NCBI RefSeq assembly: GCF_026015985.1
Contig: NZ_CP110389.1
Span: 4,992,001 to 5,056,000, forward strand
Source of the DNA: Rhodopseudomonas sp. P2A-2r
Lineage (GTDB): Bacteria > Pseudomonadota > Alphaproteobacteria > Rhizobiales > Xanthobacteraceae
Reading direction: 5' to 3'
DNA: 64,000 nt
Shown here: positions 1 through 9,368 of the stretch, piece after piece
Layout: every line of letters starts with the position of its first letter
Numbering within the stretch: position 1 is the stretch's first letter
Translations under genes and position numbers: made by a program
Notes under the pieces: model-generated
Databases searched by the model: none
What the model saw: only the letters and a program-made list of their open reading frames with translations
What the model was told of the DNA's origin: nothing

Positions 1-351
1 CATGTCGGCTTCGACCCACGGCACCGAAAATTCGAAGATCGAGGTATTCGGGTTCTGGACAAAGCCGCCTTCGCGCACCAGGCGCGTGACACCGCCATTG
101 ATCACCAGCGTGTAGTAATCGCTAGACGACACCCGGAACGGCAGCAGCCGGCCGCGCTGCGCGCTGTCCTTGACCTCCAGCACGAAGCGCGTACCGGGCG
201 CGCGGGTCACGACGCCCTCGACCAGCGTGACGAAGTTTTCCTGTTTCTCGAAAGCGATCTGGTACTTCGCGGTATCGGCGCGCGCGACGAGCTTCTGGCC
301 CATCTCGCCGCCGGCGAAGGTGATACGATCGATGAGGCCACGGCCGCCCAT
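1..351 (-). CDS. Tail tubular protein B-like (T7 gp12 type), 3' end outside window
   Basis: The N-terminal 117 residues are visible; the gene continues past the left edge. They begin MGGRGLIDRITFAGGEMG and go on through an R-x-D-x-x-K-Y segment, a NF(V)TLVEGV stretch and an RAPGTRF motif. This matches the N-terminal pattern of T7-like tail tubular B, a nozzle protein of the short tail. The ATG at 351 is preceded by AGGGG and lies 8 bases after the stop of the tail tubular A-like gene, the order expected in podoviruses. The family call rests on short motifs and position. Confidence 0.72.
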   Translation of the reverse strand, partial: MGGRGLIDRITFAGGEMGQKLVARADTAKYQIAFEKQENFVTLVEGVVTRAPGTRFVLEVKDSAQRGRLLPFRVSSSDYYTLVINGGVTRLVREGGFVQNPNTSIFEFSVPWVEADM

Positions 352-359
352 GTCGGCCC

Positions 360-992
360 CTATCGGTAAAAGCGCGAGCGACCGCGGCGGGCCGATGCCC
401 AGCTGGTCTCGGGCCGCGGCGTCTCGCGGGCCTTTTCCTTGCTGTCGATGCCGCCGGCGATGCGGAGCTTTTCGGAAGCGATGGCGCGCAAATTCGAGGC
501 ATAGGCAGCCGACTTGCCGCATTTGCGCGCGCAGCAGGCCGCCAGCTCATAGCCGAACTGTTCGAGAAACAGCACGTCCCACAGCCTGGGGGACTCGACG
601 CGGCGGGTGTAGCAGACGTTCGGGTTCGTGATCGATGTCACCAGGATCGACGCCTCGACCGGCACGCCGCCGACAGTGAGCGTGGCGCTTTCGATCGCCC
701 AGCTGTCGTCGTCGGCGCCCTCGATAAAGCGAACGCGGATGCAATCGGCCGGCAGCGGAAAGCGGATCTTGAGCGTGCCGTTGGAGGCTGTGGCATCCGC
801 CGCCGGCGTCACCCAGGCCGTGGCGAAATTCCACCACTTCAGCCGCAGTGTCGCATCGCGCGCGATGGCAAAGAACTGCCGCACCGCGCGCGTGCGCGTG
901 TTGTTATCCGACAGCGTGGCAATCTCGCGCTGGCCCAGATGACCCATCGCGAGATTGGCCGCATATTCTTCGCTGCCGCCGAGAGCGACCAT
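360..992 (-). CDS. Tail tubular protein A-like (T7 gp11 type)
   Basis: A 210-residue protein, close to the usual length of T7 gp11-like adaptors that sit between the portal and the tail nozzle. The N-terminus has an ALxxxxAxxxLGQR pattern followed by a helical FFAIARDATLRLKWWNF segment, then a beta-rich middle with a PLPADCIRV motif typical of this family. The end (ETSWASARRG) resembles the Ser-Trp-x-x-Ala-Arg termini of these proteins. It lies between the capsid-associated gene and the tail tubular B-like gene, as in other podoviral late operons. Confidence 0.75.
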   Translation of the reverse strand: MVALGGSEEYAANLAMGHLGQREIATLSDNNTRTRAVRQFFAIARDATLRLKWWNFATAWVTPAADATASNGTLKIRFPLPADCIRVRFIEGADDDSWAIESATLTVGGVPVEASILVTSITNPNVCYTRRVESPRLWDVLFLEQFGYELAACCARKCGKSAAYASNLRAIASEKLRIAGGIDSKEKARETPRPETSWASARRGRSRFYR

Positions 993-1006
993 GGACGCCG
1001 CTCCGG

Positions 1007-1489
1007 TTACTTCTTGCTGTAGACCATGTGGCCGGAGAACGTTGCGGTGGCCGTAGCGTCAGCCTTGAGCTGCAGCGCGATGTCGTATTCGACGCCGGGG
1101 TCCTTCGAGAGGCCCAGCAACTGCCAGATCTGCTTTCCGGCGTCTGCTACACCGATCGACGCGAAGGGATCCTTGACGCCCGCGGCAGCAAGCGTCAGCG
1201 CGTCGGCGAAGATGTCGATATCGACCGCAGCGCCGTCCTTGTACAGACCGATATCGACATCGGACGCGCCGGTGATCGCGCCGTGCTTCAACGTGGAGAG
1301 GCCGGCCAGAGGTACCGCATTCGAGGCGATCTTGCCGACATAGAACAGCGACGTCGCGCTGTTGCCATTCGTGACGGTCGTGGTCGGGATGTTGATGACG
1401 CGCATGCGGCCTTCGGCGAGCACGGCGGGGATCAGATCTGCAGAGCTGGGGCTCTTGGCGCTGCCTGCAAAGATAGTGACGACGGCCAT
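1007..1489 (-). CDS. Phage structural protein, possible decoration or head protein
   Basis: A 160-residue protein rich in Ala, Thr, Ile and Val, with no membrane segment and no motif I can name. It begins MAVVTIFAGSAKSPSSADLI and is predicted to be mainly beta-strand. It sits directly downstream of the major capsid gene, separated by a strong hairpin, and upstream of tail tubular A. That slot often holds small head-decoration or head-completion proteins, but this is inference from position. The ATG is preceded by AGGAGG. Confidence 0.6.
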   Translation of the reverse strand: MAVVTIFAGSAKSPSSADLIPAVLAEGRMRVINIPTTTVTNGNSATSLFYVGKIASNAVPLAGLSTLKHGAITGASDVDIGLYKDGAAVDIDIFADALTLAAAGVKDPFASIGVADAGKQIWQLLGLSKDPGVEYDIALQLKADATATATFSGHMVYSKK

Positions 1490-1542
1490 TGTGGCCTCCT
1501 TTGTTGATCGAAAGAACAGCGAGACGCGAACAGGAAGGCGGT

Positions 1543-1566
1543 CGCCGGCGGATCGCTCCGCCGGCG
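1543..1566 (-). terminator. Hairpin between capsid gene and next structural gene
   Basis: A perfect 10-base stem (CGCCGGCGGA paired with TCCGCCGGCG) with a 4-base loop lies 7 bases after the capsid stop. No T-run follows on the minus strand. It may be a partial terminator or a 3' stabiliser that lets capsid mRNA outnumber downstream mRNA. Confidence 0.45.
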
Positions 1567-1573
1567 GCTACGC

Positions 1574-2464
1574 CTATTTCTTGTTGAGAATCTTCACGAC
1601 CTTGTAGTCCTCGGAGCGCGTCGCGGCTTCCCAGCCTTCGATGTAGACGTGCTCGCGGAACTGCTTGGCCGGGTTCTGCGCCGACTTGATATCCATCGGC
1701 ATGAACGGCCCCCAGTGCAGGGCGCTGCGGCAGAACAGGCCGGCCTGATAGGTGCTGGCGTCGTACTGCCCGAGCCGCTTGGTGATGATGATGGGGATAT
1801 CGAAGATCGTGCGGACGCGCTGGCTCATGTCGTCGAGCTGCGCCTTCGAGCGATAGTCCTTCGAGATGTGGGTGAGATCGTTCCACAGCTGCTCGTTCTC
1901 GACGGCGGTCATCGCCAGCGCTAGGCTCTCTTCCTCCAGCGTGATGTCGTCGGTTTCCATCAGCTGCATGCCGTTCAGGATCTTCTTGACGGACATGCCG
2001 GCCGGCGTGCCGGGCGCGATCAGATCGACCGGAACGGTCCGGCCGGCCCAGGAGGTCGAGGTCGGCACCTCGTTGCCGATCAGGCACGGGCCGAACACGG
2101 CCGAGGCCAGCAGCGCATTGTGAGCGCGAACGTAGGCGTTGGCGCCGCCCTGGACATATTCCGACTTGTAGTCGGTCAATGCCTTGATCTGATCTTCCTT
2201 CTTGATCAGCTTGCCCCAGTCGATGCGGGTCGGCTTGGCCCAGATCGGCTCATGCGTGCTTTCGATGTCGGGCGTGTCGCCGCCTTCCGGCGCATTGAGG
2301 CGCGCTTCGGACGGACCGATGATCTGGGTGACCTGCACCTGCTTGCCGGACATACCGTCCAGATAGTTGAAGAAGTCATCGAACTGGCGATGCTTCTCCT
2401 GGATCGCGAGGATCGTCTGATCCCGGTACATAATGCGGTGGGTGTCGCTAACTGGGCCTGCCAT
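1574..2464 (-). CDS. Major capsid protein
   Basis: A 296-residue protein lying after the scaffold gene and before the tail genes, the canonical place for the major capsid protein. It contains the segments AIQEKHRQFDDFFNYLDG near the N-terminus, WAKPTRIDWG, and a C-terminal KQFREHVYIEGWEAATRSED stretch, resembling capsid proteins annotated in Rhizobiales podoviral prophages. The start at MAGPVSDTHR is followed closely by alternative internal Met residues. A capsid role is inferred from order, size and pattern; no fold search was possible. Confidence 0.72.
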   Translation of the reverse strand: MAGPVSDTHRIMYRDQTILAIQEKHRQFDDFFNYLDGMSGKQVQVTQIIGPSEARLNAPEGGDTPDIESTHEPIWAKPTRIDWGKLIKKEDQIKALTDYKSEYVQGGANAYVRAHNALLASAVFGPCLIGNEVPTSTSWAGRTVPVDLIAPGTPAGMSVKKILNGMQLMETDDITLEEESLALAMTAVENEQLWNDLTHISKDYRSKAQLDDMSQRVRTIFDIPIIITKRLGQYDASTYQAGLFCRSALHWGPFMPMDIKSAQNPAKQFREHVYIEGWEAATRSEDYKVVKILNKK

Positions 2465-2628
2465 GATGGCTCTCCGATCGAAACAAAAAATGGGCGGGTT
2501 TGCTTCGGTCGGGTTGCGGCGGGTGAATGCCCGCGGGTCCGTCCTGCCGATGTACGCCTCGGGTCGGCGGCGCGGCTTTCGCGCGGGTCAGCCGGGTCCG
2601 GCTCGCGCCGGGTTGCGGGCTCCTAAAG

Positions 2629-2650
2629 GGGCCGGCATTGCTGCCGGCCC
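2629..2650 (-). terminator. Hairpin in the gap upstream of the capsid gene
   Basis: A 9-base stem (GGGCCGGCA paired with TGCCGGCCC, loop TTGC) lies in the 277-base gap 2465-2741. On the minus strand the stem is followed by CCTTTAGG, which has only a weak T-run. The gap codes for nothing I can support. It could hold a terminator for the upstream gene and a separate promoter for the capsid gene. Confidence 0.45.
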
Positions 2651-2741
2651 AGTCTAGGGAGGAAACGCCCAAGGAGGGCAGCGGCATCGCAAGGCGTTAC
2701 CGCACGTAGCGAACATAGGCGACCGTGGCCGCCGTCAAGCG

Positions 2742-3263
2742 TTAGAGCTTGACGTCCTGGACCGGGACGTTGGCGTAGCTGTCGGCGCGGGTGTCGGGCC
2801 GGGCTCGCGTTGCGGAAACGAAACGACCGCCCCGGAAGGCCAGGATCCAGTCGGCACCGAGCACGCGGTAATCGCCATCGAGGACGCCATGGTCCTTCGC
2901 ATCCTTGCGGCCCGACTTGTCGATCTCCCAAACGCCGGAGGACTGCGCTTCAAAGGGCGTGTTGCGCGAGTACCATGCCCACACCTTCTGGATGGCCGCA
3001 ATCTGGTCATCGGTGAGATCGTCGCCGAGCGCCCGGCGACCGGTCGCGGCGTTGCCGCCGGACTTGACCGGCTGCCTCGCGGGCTTGGCCGCCGCCGCTT
3101 CTTCCGCCTTCGCAACGGCATCGCGCTCGATCAGCGTTTCGATATCTTCTCGGCTGGTCGCCGACGAGATGTCGATCCGCAAATCCGTGGCCCGCTTCTT
3201 CAGCGCCTCCGGATCGAGGGCGGCGAGTTCTTCGCGCAGCTTTTTCAGTTGCTTGTCGTTCAT
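2742..3263 (-). CDS. Phage late protein of unknown function
   Basis: A 173-residue protein between the scaffold and capsid genes. Residues 1-60 are strongly helical and charged (MNDKQLKKLREELAALDPEA), a Rho-N or SAP-like helix-extension-helix pattern. Residues 85-173 form a separate region with WAWYSRNTPFEA and FRGGRFVSATRARP. The C-terminal half recalls small proteins found beside capsid genes in other phages, but I do not recognise it firmly. It is the first gene after the scaffold stop, 30 bases away. Confidence 0.6.
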   Translation of the reverse strand: MNDKQLKKLREELAALDPEALKKRATDLRIDISSATSREDIETLIERDAVAKAEEAAAAKPARQPVKSGGNAATGRRALGDDLTDDQIAAIQKVWAWYSRNTPFEAQSSGVWEIDKSGRKDAKDHGVLDGDYRVLGADWILAFRGGRFVSATRARPDTRADSYANVPVQDVKL

Positions 3264-3293
3264 GGGATCGGCTCCTGTTGCAGGTCGGGGCGG

Positions 3294-4274
3294 TTACGCG
3301 GCTTTTCCACCGCGCGCCTTGAGCTCCAGCGCGGCCTTGCGCTCGAGCAAATTCTGATGCTGGGCCTTGACGTCCGCGTGCCGCGCATTGCGCGGATCGT
3401 CGAACGCCTTCTTCCAGTCCGGATTGGCCCAGTTGTTGTTGATCTCCGCCTGCAGCGCGCCGACCGTTTCACCGCGCTGGAACGCCATGTTGCCGTTGCC
3501 GGCAGCTGGCATGCTGTCCTCGCCAATCAGGTCGAACAGCTTGGCGAACAGCTTGGCCGTGCGGGGCGAACCGATCGCGGCCTCGATCTCCTCCGGCTTG
3601 AAATCTTCACCGCCGAGAAAGGCAAAGGCGCGCTTGGCGCCCTCGACCTTGGCGTCGTAATCCGCTCCCCAGTCGGTACGCAGCTTGCCTTCCAGTTCAC
3701 GCTTGGCCGCGGTGCCGCGGGTTGCTGCTTCTTTGGCGATGCGGCGCTCCTCGGCATGCAGGCCGTTCGAGACGATCTCCGCCTGCCACGGCAGCAGCTT
3801 GGCGCCATGCGCGATCTCGGTGAACTTGTTGAAGAAGCCGTCGTCGAACTGCTCGCCCTGTTCGAGCTGCGGCTTGTTGACCTGGTACTTCTCGCGGTCG
3901 GGCGTCCAGCCGAGTTCCTGAAAACCGGTCCATTCCTTGACATTCTTCAGATCCGGCTTCGGGATCACGTTGCGGTCGCGCGCCAGCTTCGAGCCCTCGC
4001 GACCTGCCTTGAGAGTTTCGTTGAGATCCGGAAACTTGCGCTCCTCGATCCATGCCTGCGTGTCGGCATCGAAATTATGCGATGCATACCAGGCCTGCTG
4101 CTGGCCGCCCTGACCGTTGCCGTTCTGCTGCTGGCTGCCTTGACCGCTGTTCTGTTGCTGCCCGCCGCCATTCTGCTGGCCGCCCTGACCGCCGCCGTCA
4201 CCGCCACCTCCGCCGTCACCCTCCGGCGCCCGAAGGAACGCCGCACCGCCCATGTACTTCTGAACCAAGTTCAT
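3294..4274 (-). CDS. Capsid scaffolding protein
   Basis: A 326-residue hydrophilic protein. Residues 10-55 are a low-complexity Gly/Gln linker (DGGGGGDGGGQGG, then repeated GQQ and GSQQQ blocks), followed by charged helical segments and a helical, basic C-terminus (LLERKAALELKARGGKAA). Low complexity, a charged helical body and a place between portal and capsid fit a scaffolding protein, which guides procapsid assembly and is then removed. The start chosen is ATG 4274, which has AGGAGAG at the right distance and overlaps the previous stop (ATGA). Confidence 0.75.
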   Translation of the reverse strand: MNLVQKYMGGAAFLRAPEGDGGGGGDGGGQGGQQNGGGQQQNSGQGSQQQNGNGQGGQQQAWYASHNFDADTQAWIEERKFPDLNETLKAGREGSKLARDRNVIPKPDLKNVKEWTGFQELGWTPDREKYQVNKPQLEQGEQFDDGFFNKFTEIAHGAKLLPWQAEIVSNGLHAEERRIAKEAATRGTAAKRELEGKLRTDWGADYDAKVEGAKRAFAFLGGEDFKPEEIEAAIGSPRTAKLFAKLFDLIGEDSMPAAGNGNMAFQRGETVGALQAEINNNWANPDWKKAFDDPRNARHADVKAQHQNLLERKAALELKARGGKAA

Positions 4275-4582
4275 CGCTTCTCTCCTGCTTTGGATGGCCG
4301 TTTCTCGATCTGCGCCCACAGCACATCGATGTCGGTTTTGGCCATCTTGAAAATCTCAACCGCCAGCTGGCGCCGGCCTTCCTCGATCCACGCCTGGCGA
4401 TCGCTCTCCGCCCGGATCGGGCCGAACACATTGGCGCGCAGCGCGATGTCGGCGAGCAGCGTCGGCTTGCTGCCGAGGTCGCGATATTGTTCGAGCACGA
4501 CGCGGCGGCGACCGCCGTCCGGCCACATCGCGGCGAACCAGTTGACCGCGATGTCGTACAGCTTTGAGGACACGCCACGCAT
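4271..4582 (-). CDS. Small phage protein between portal and scaffold
   Basis: A 103-residue protein (MRGVSSKLYDIAVNWFAAMW...) with a helical, charged C-terminal half ending EKRPSKAGEKR. It is translationally coupled on both sides: its ATG overlaps the portal stop (TGATG) and its stop overlaps the scaffold start (ATGA). I do not recognise the family. Small proteins in this slot of podoviral operons are often of unknown role. Confidence 0.6.
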   Translation of the reverse strand: MRGVSSKLYDIAVNWFAAMWPDGGRRRVVLEQYRDLGSKPTLLADIALRANVFGPIRAESDRQAWIEEGRRQLAVEIFKMAKTDIDVLWAQIEKRPSKAGEKR

Positions 4583-6197
4583 CACGACGCCTTCCGGCCA
4601 CGCGCCAGCGTCTCAGCCTGGGCGGCGTGGGCATTGTTGGCGTTGACTTCGGACATGACGCCGGCCTGCTCGACCTGCTGCTGACGCTGCAGCGCGGCGT
4701 TGCGGGCCTCGCGGTTCTGCGCCACGACGCGCGGATCGAGCTTGACGTTCGGCTCTCCGGTCATCGCGTCGTGCAGCACGCCGGACACGCCATCGATATC
4801 GACGTCGTCCATCCACATCGGGTTTTTGTACGCTCGTACATCGCCGCTTTGGTATTCACCCAGCCCAGCACGCCCTGCGCGCGTTCGGCCTTCTGTGCCT
4901 TGGTAAACGGCGACACGAATTTCGGCGTGATCGGCTGGCCCTGCAGCTCCGGTGGCGGCGCCGCAATCATGTTGGGAATGCGGCCGAGGATGTTGGCGCG
5001 CCGGGCGATGAAGCCGCCGACGCCGCGATAGATGCGCGTCAGGTTGGGCGCCAGCAGCTTCAACTCATCGGCCTTGTAGCCCTGTACTTCCTCCGCCGTC
5101 ATCTGCGGGCGCGCCTGCAGGATATCGGTCAGGCCGAAGCGAAACGCCTTCTTGACCTGCATGCGCAGGTCCTGGATGTAGGCCAGCGCCAGCTGCGGAT
5201 TTTCGCCGCGCTTGATCGCAGCCACTGGCGGCCGCCCGCCCTGCAGCGCCTCGCCATAGACCAGGCCGCCGGGGATCATATCCGCTGTCGTCAGGATATC
5301 TTCGTTCGCGGCCCACATGGTCGGTTCGGCTTCGAACTGCATGCCGATGATGGTAGAGCGCGCGGCTTCATCCAACCCGCGCATGTCAGCCAGCGCGTTG
5401 TGGCCGGGGCCGGTCGCCCAGCTACGGCCGCTGCGCATGTTCCACTGGATCTCGTGGCAGGGATCCTCGTTGTAGCCGAGACGCTCCTGATAGAAATCGC
5501 GCTTGTCCGGCGACACCACGCAGCTTGCCCACGGCTTGCCGCGTGGACCCAGCATGCCCGGCTGGTAATTCTCGTTGCGCCAGACGCAATGGATGAACAC
5601 CGCTTCCTCGTCATCACGCATCGCCGGCGCGGCGCGGCCGAATTCGATCTTGGCCTGCCGGCCGGTGAGGCGAAATTCGCGGGCACGGCGGACGGTGTTG
5701 CCGTTGGCATCGACCATCTTGTAGTTCTCGCCAATCGGCCGCGCGTTTGACATGATCTGGCCGGTGCCGACCATCTCCTCCTGCCACAGAAAGCCGTTGC
5801 CGAAGCCAGCGAGATCGCCGAACCAGGCGGGCGCGGACAGGTAGAAATTATCGTAAGCGGGGTTGAGCGAGGTGATGATTGCCGAGGTGTAGTCCCATAG
5901 CCACTTCTTGACCGGCTTGAACTCGGCGAGATCGGTGTTGTCGATCCCCAGCGAGAACCAGCGCTCGGCGGGGTTGATCGCCTTGACAAACATGCCGCCG
6001 GCGAAGTCATCGGCCGCATAGAGCGGCGTGCTGTCGAACGGGTCGTCCTGACCGTCGCGATCTTTCTTGTCGGTCGCATTGAAGCTTTGATTGTCCGGCC
6101 GCAGGAAGCGCGCGAGGTCGCGCCAGGCGGCCTCCTCGCGCTGGCGTTCGGTCTTCATCTGCTGATGAACTGGCTCGTGTTCGCTCCAGGCGGACAT
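4582..6197 (-). CDS. Portal (head-to-tail connector, T7 gp8-like), frameshifted
   Basis: The reconstructed protein has about 538 residues, the normal size of podoviral connector proteins (head-tail connecting family). The N-terminus (REEAAWRDLARFLRPDN, DSTPLYAADDFAGGM, INPAERWFSLG) is typical. The reading frame breaks at an A-run on the minus strand (4823-4827): before it the frame reads KAAMYERTK, and after a one-base correction it continues NPMWMDDVDIDGVSGVLHDA to the stop at 4582. One A missing from a run of six explains the break. The C-terminal part has the expected QNREARNAALQRQQQVEQ helix. The gene starts 3 bases after the preceding stop. Confidence 0.85.
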
Positions 6198-6200
6198 GCC

Positions 6201-6614
6201 TCAAGATCCCGACAGGACGCGGAAGCCGGTCGGCGCGGTGCCGAGCTTGCGCGACAGGCCGATGCCGAAGGGTGATGTTGATTGCAGCTTACGCTGGCGG
6301 CTTTCGCCGGCGACGCGGGCGCTTTCGCTGTCGATCGTGGGGATCAGCGCCGCCTCGCTCACGGCCAGCGCTTTCTTCTGCTGGGCCAGTGCCGCATCGG
6401 CCGACTGCCGCGCGATGTCGGTCTGCTGCCGCAGCGCGTTGGTCTGCTCGGCCATGGCCGCTTCGGTCGCCGCCGCCTGGCGGGCCGCGGCTGCTGCGCT
6501 ATCCCGGGACGCCTGCTGCTGCGACGCCGCATTCGCCGCGGCCGCCTCATTGGCGGAGTTGTCCGGCAAATCGATGCCGAGCACGTCGTCGACCAGCCAG
6601 CTGAAAAAGCCCAT
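6201..6614 (-). CDS. Ala/Gln-rich helical phage protein
   Basis: A 137-residue protein starting MGFFSWLVDDVLGIDLPD, a possible amphipathic or membrane-touching N-terminus. A long Ala/Gln/Glu-rich region (residues 24-95) is predicted to form a coiled coil, and the tail is short and basic. It sits between the large terminase and the portal. The composition resembles internal virion or core proteins of podoviruses, but with no recognised domain that is only a guess. Confidence 0.6.
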   Translation of the reverse strand: MGFFSWLVDDVLGIDLPDNSANEAAAANAASQQQASRDSAAAAARQAAATEAAMAEQTNALRQQTDIARQSADAALAQQKKALAVSEAALIPTIDSESARVAGESRQRKLQSTSPFGIGLSRKLGTAPTGFRVLSGS

Positions 6615-6722
6615 GGGTAGCTCCGGGGATCATCGAGAACCGGAACCTAGACCCGTGGCGCAGGCGTCAAGCGTGGTCGCGCCCGAGCCGGCCGGGGTTT
6701 TCCCGGCCGTCGCGAATGGCGG

Positions 6723-8359
6723 CTATCTCGCGCGGCGCACCGGGTTGTAGCGCTTGGCGCTGCAGTTCTGCTCGCGCACCTTGGCGCGGGCCTGGCTGAT
6801 ATCGGTGCGACGCTTGCGGGCGGCGTCGGTGCCGCATTCCAGCGCCATGTACTGCTCGGCGTCGGCGACGTGGGTATCGAAGGACGGCTTCACCGAGGAC
6901 AGGTCGTTGGAGCCCTGCAGCTTGCGGAACTGATAGGTCTGGCGCTTGCCGCGAAGGAGCCCCTTGCAGGACGGATCCAGCAGGTATTGCCGGCCGGGCG
7001 GGCCGATCTTGTCGCGCACCGCGTCCCAGCGCCGGCTGGCGATGTTGGTTTTCGCGAGATCCACCTCGCGGCCGAGCTTTCGCGCCAGGCGCTGCCGATC
7101 GGAGCCGCGCGAAATGGTCTGCTCGTTTTCCCAGTCGCTGCTGTTGTGGGCGACGTCCTTGTCCTCACCCGCCACCATCGCGGGATCGCACACGGTGCGA
7201 AACTCGCAGCCGCGGAAATCCCGCGCTTCCAGCGCCAGCATCGCCTGCGCCAGCTCATCCATGCCGCCGCGCTCCAGCGCGATTTCGCGCAGCGTGCGGA
7301 GCTGGCCATCCGGCATCTCCTGGCCGTACACCGCCGACGGCGTCAGCCCGCCATCAACGCCGACCAGCACCGGCAGCGCGGGCTCCGGCTGCAGCGGCAC
7401 CTTGGAGACGTGCAGGTCCTCGTCGAACTTGTCATAGACCAGATCGGTCGCGCGGGTGATGCCGGGCTTGGCGTGCACCATGCGGCGCACGTACCAGGGG
7501 TTCTTGTGGTTGACCGCGATGATCTGCTCGTAATAGGCGCGGTCGCCGCCATGCGCCTGCAGGTTTTCCGCGCCTTCGTCCATGCCGCCGGGCTGCTGGT
7601 AGCGCATGAAGCCCTCCGGCGGATCTTCCCAGAACGTCGGATAGGTCCAGTTCTCGACATCAGGCGCATTGAGATCGCCGAAGATGCGGCCGGTGCGGCG
7701 CGTCACCTCGCGCGGCGGCTCGCGCCCGACGGCGCGGCCAAGCCCGATCAGCAGCTCCTCCGGCAGCGTGTCGATCTCGCCGAGCTGCACGTCGGTGAAC
7801 TCGAGACCGCGCAGGTCATCCGGGTCGGCGTCCTCGCCATGCGCCAGGAACTGCGTCGTCATGTGGATGCGGCCGAAGGCGTCGTCGAAGTACAGATCGT
7901 GCCTGGCTGCGCGCGGGCTCGCGCCCGACCAGTGCGAGCCGGCAAAATCCTTCGGAAATAATTTCCAGTGCGAGGGGATTGCGGCTTTCCACAGAGCGTC
8001 GTACTTTTGTCGGAAGTTGCCGAGCACGTATCGGCGCACCCCGTCCGACCCGGGATAGATCCTTTGAGCTTCCACAAGCCCCTTCTTCTCGCTGGCGATC
8101 GTCTTGCCGCTGCCCACCGGGCCGCAGATGACGCTGACGGCATGCGTGCCGAGGATGTAGGCGTCGGACACCGGGCCGGCGCTGCGCAGCAGATTGATCT
8201 TCCCGGTTTTCTCCCCTTGTGAAGTTGATCGACGACGTCCGGATTTTGCTTTCGGAATTCGTCGTCGCTCTCCACCCAGCTCATCTGGTTCCGGTACGGG
8301 TCCGCGTTGCCCAACGCATCGGCGAGCGACGTATCGGCTAGCGGGATCTTCGACGTCAT
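6723..8359 (-). CDS. Terminase large subunit (DNA-packaging ATPase/nuclease), frameshifted
   Basis: The reconstructed protein has about 545 residues. A Walker A motif (CGPVGSGKT) lies near residue 80 and a Walker B-like VQLGEID follows. The C-terminal half has the acidic nuclease-type segments LVGVDGGLTPSAVYG and TVCDPAMVAGEDKD. The first 49 residues (from MTSKIPLADTSLADALG) are in a different frame from the rest. The break lies at the run of four G on the minus strand (8213-8216); one added G gives the smooth join QLHKGEKTGKINLLRSAG. It lies downstream of the small subunit, as in most tailed phages. Confidence 0.87.
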
Positions 8360-8617
8360 CGGCCGACTTCCCCCGCCCCGTGGCCGCCTCAAAACTTTCG
8401 CGATTTTTTTGGGCCTCGGCATCGCCAACAGGCGGTCCGGGTCGATGGCCGGAAAAATCTCAGGAGAGCAGCCGGGGGAGAGAGCGCTGGCGATTTTGGG
8501 GGTGGGGGTCCGGGCGACCCCGGGGGTAGGCCTGCGTTGTTGCGCGAAGCCCGGAGGCCGACGGCAGCGCGCGCCGGCCTCCGGTCCGTGCCGCGGCGGA
8601 TCCGACCCCGCGCGGCG

Positions 8618-8653
8618 ATCACCGGCCTGCCCTTTGAGCCACGGGCCGGTGAT
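8618..8653 (-). terminator. Inverted repeat between small and large terminase genes
   Basis: A 10-base perfect inverted repeat (ATCACCGGCC and GGCCGGTGAT) with a 16-base loop lies about 50 bases after the small terminase stop. There is no clear T-run. The surrounding gap 8360-8701 has no gene I can support; the repeat may be an attenuating structure or a packaging-related signal. Confidence 0.35.
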
Positions 8654-8701
8654 TTGGGATCAGCGGCCTGACAGAGCCAAGCCGCTGATATCTCTGGACT
8701 A

Positions 8702-9283
8702 TCATTCGCCGTGCGACACCTTGCCGTGCGACACGCCCGGTGTGACGTCGATGATGCGTTGATTTTGCTCGCTTTTTTCATTCGCGGTCGGATCGCCCTG
8801 TTGACGGAGCCAGGGCGGCAGTTGCTGGCCATCCGCCCCGATCTGAGCGCCACCATGCCCGTGAAACTCGACCGTCAAGCCAGGCACCGGCTTGCCGTTG
8901 TCGTCGACAGGTGCCTGCTTCGCGTAGAAATACGGCCGGAGATCCGCGCGGATCTTCTCCAGCAGCGTCGCGGCCTCCAGTTTTTCGCAGCCCAGCTCGA
9001 TCGACAACGTCTCCGGCGTGTGCATCGCCATCCTCGCGCTCTCCAGCATCGGATCGCCGATCGTCCGGCGGATGAAGTCGAGCATCTCGCGCGTGGTTTT
9101 GTTCTGCGCGCCAGGCGGCCGGCCGGCGCGATGCTGCCGCACCGCCGTCTCGACGCGCTGCCGCTCGCCGTCGGTCATGCTGCCGCGCATCGGCGGCATC
9201 AGATCGAGCTGCTCGGCCTCGGCCGGTTTCGCGGCCGCGGCAGCGGCGGCGATCTCTCCGCGTACATCGTGACTTTTCGACAT
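8702..9283 (-). CDS. Probable terminase small subunit
   Basis: A 193-residue protein upstream of the large terminase. It has a basic, helical central part with RAGRPPGAQNKTTREMLDFI, a DNA-binding-like segment common in small terminase subunits, then TLSIELGCEKLEAATLLEKI and an extended C-terminus. Small terminase proteins recognise the packaging site and load the large subunit. The start chosen is ATG 9283 (MSKSHDVRGEI), which has AGGAGG 10 bases upstream; an ATG at 9313 would be an alternative but lacks such a site. Confidence 0.72.
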   Translation of the reverse strand: MSKSHDVRGEIAAAAAAAKPAEAEQLDLMPPMRGSMTDGERQRVETAVRQHRAGRPPGAQNKTTREMLDFIRRTIGDPMLESARMAMHTPETLSIELGCEKLEAATLLEKIRADLRPYFYAKQAPVDDNGKPVPGLTVEFHGHGGAQIGADGQQLPPWLRQQGDPTANEKSEQNQRIIDVTPGVSHGKVSHGE

Positions 9284-9368
9284 TCGCTCCGAACCTCCTG
9301 AATTTACGAGCATATTTTATTGGCGGCGCGATAGTCGTCATGCGAGCAGCGCAGGGCGCGGCAGCAAG

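Noticed and set aside
2889-4646. A 585-codon plus-strand open frame across the structural genes
   Set aside because: It is antisense to the scaffold, portal end and small late genes, which have clear family patterns, ribosome sites and overlapping stops and starts. In high-GC DNA such mirrored frames are common. Its product has no recognisable motif.
4823-4827. Programmed -1 frameshift in the portal gene
   Set aside because: The site ACAAAAACC on the minus strand lacks the second slippery codon of a canonical heptamer, and portal genes are not known to use recoding. A missing A in the run explains it more simply.
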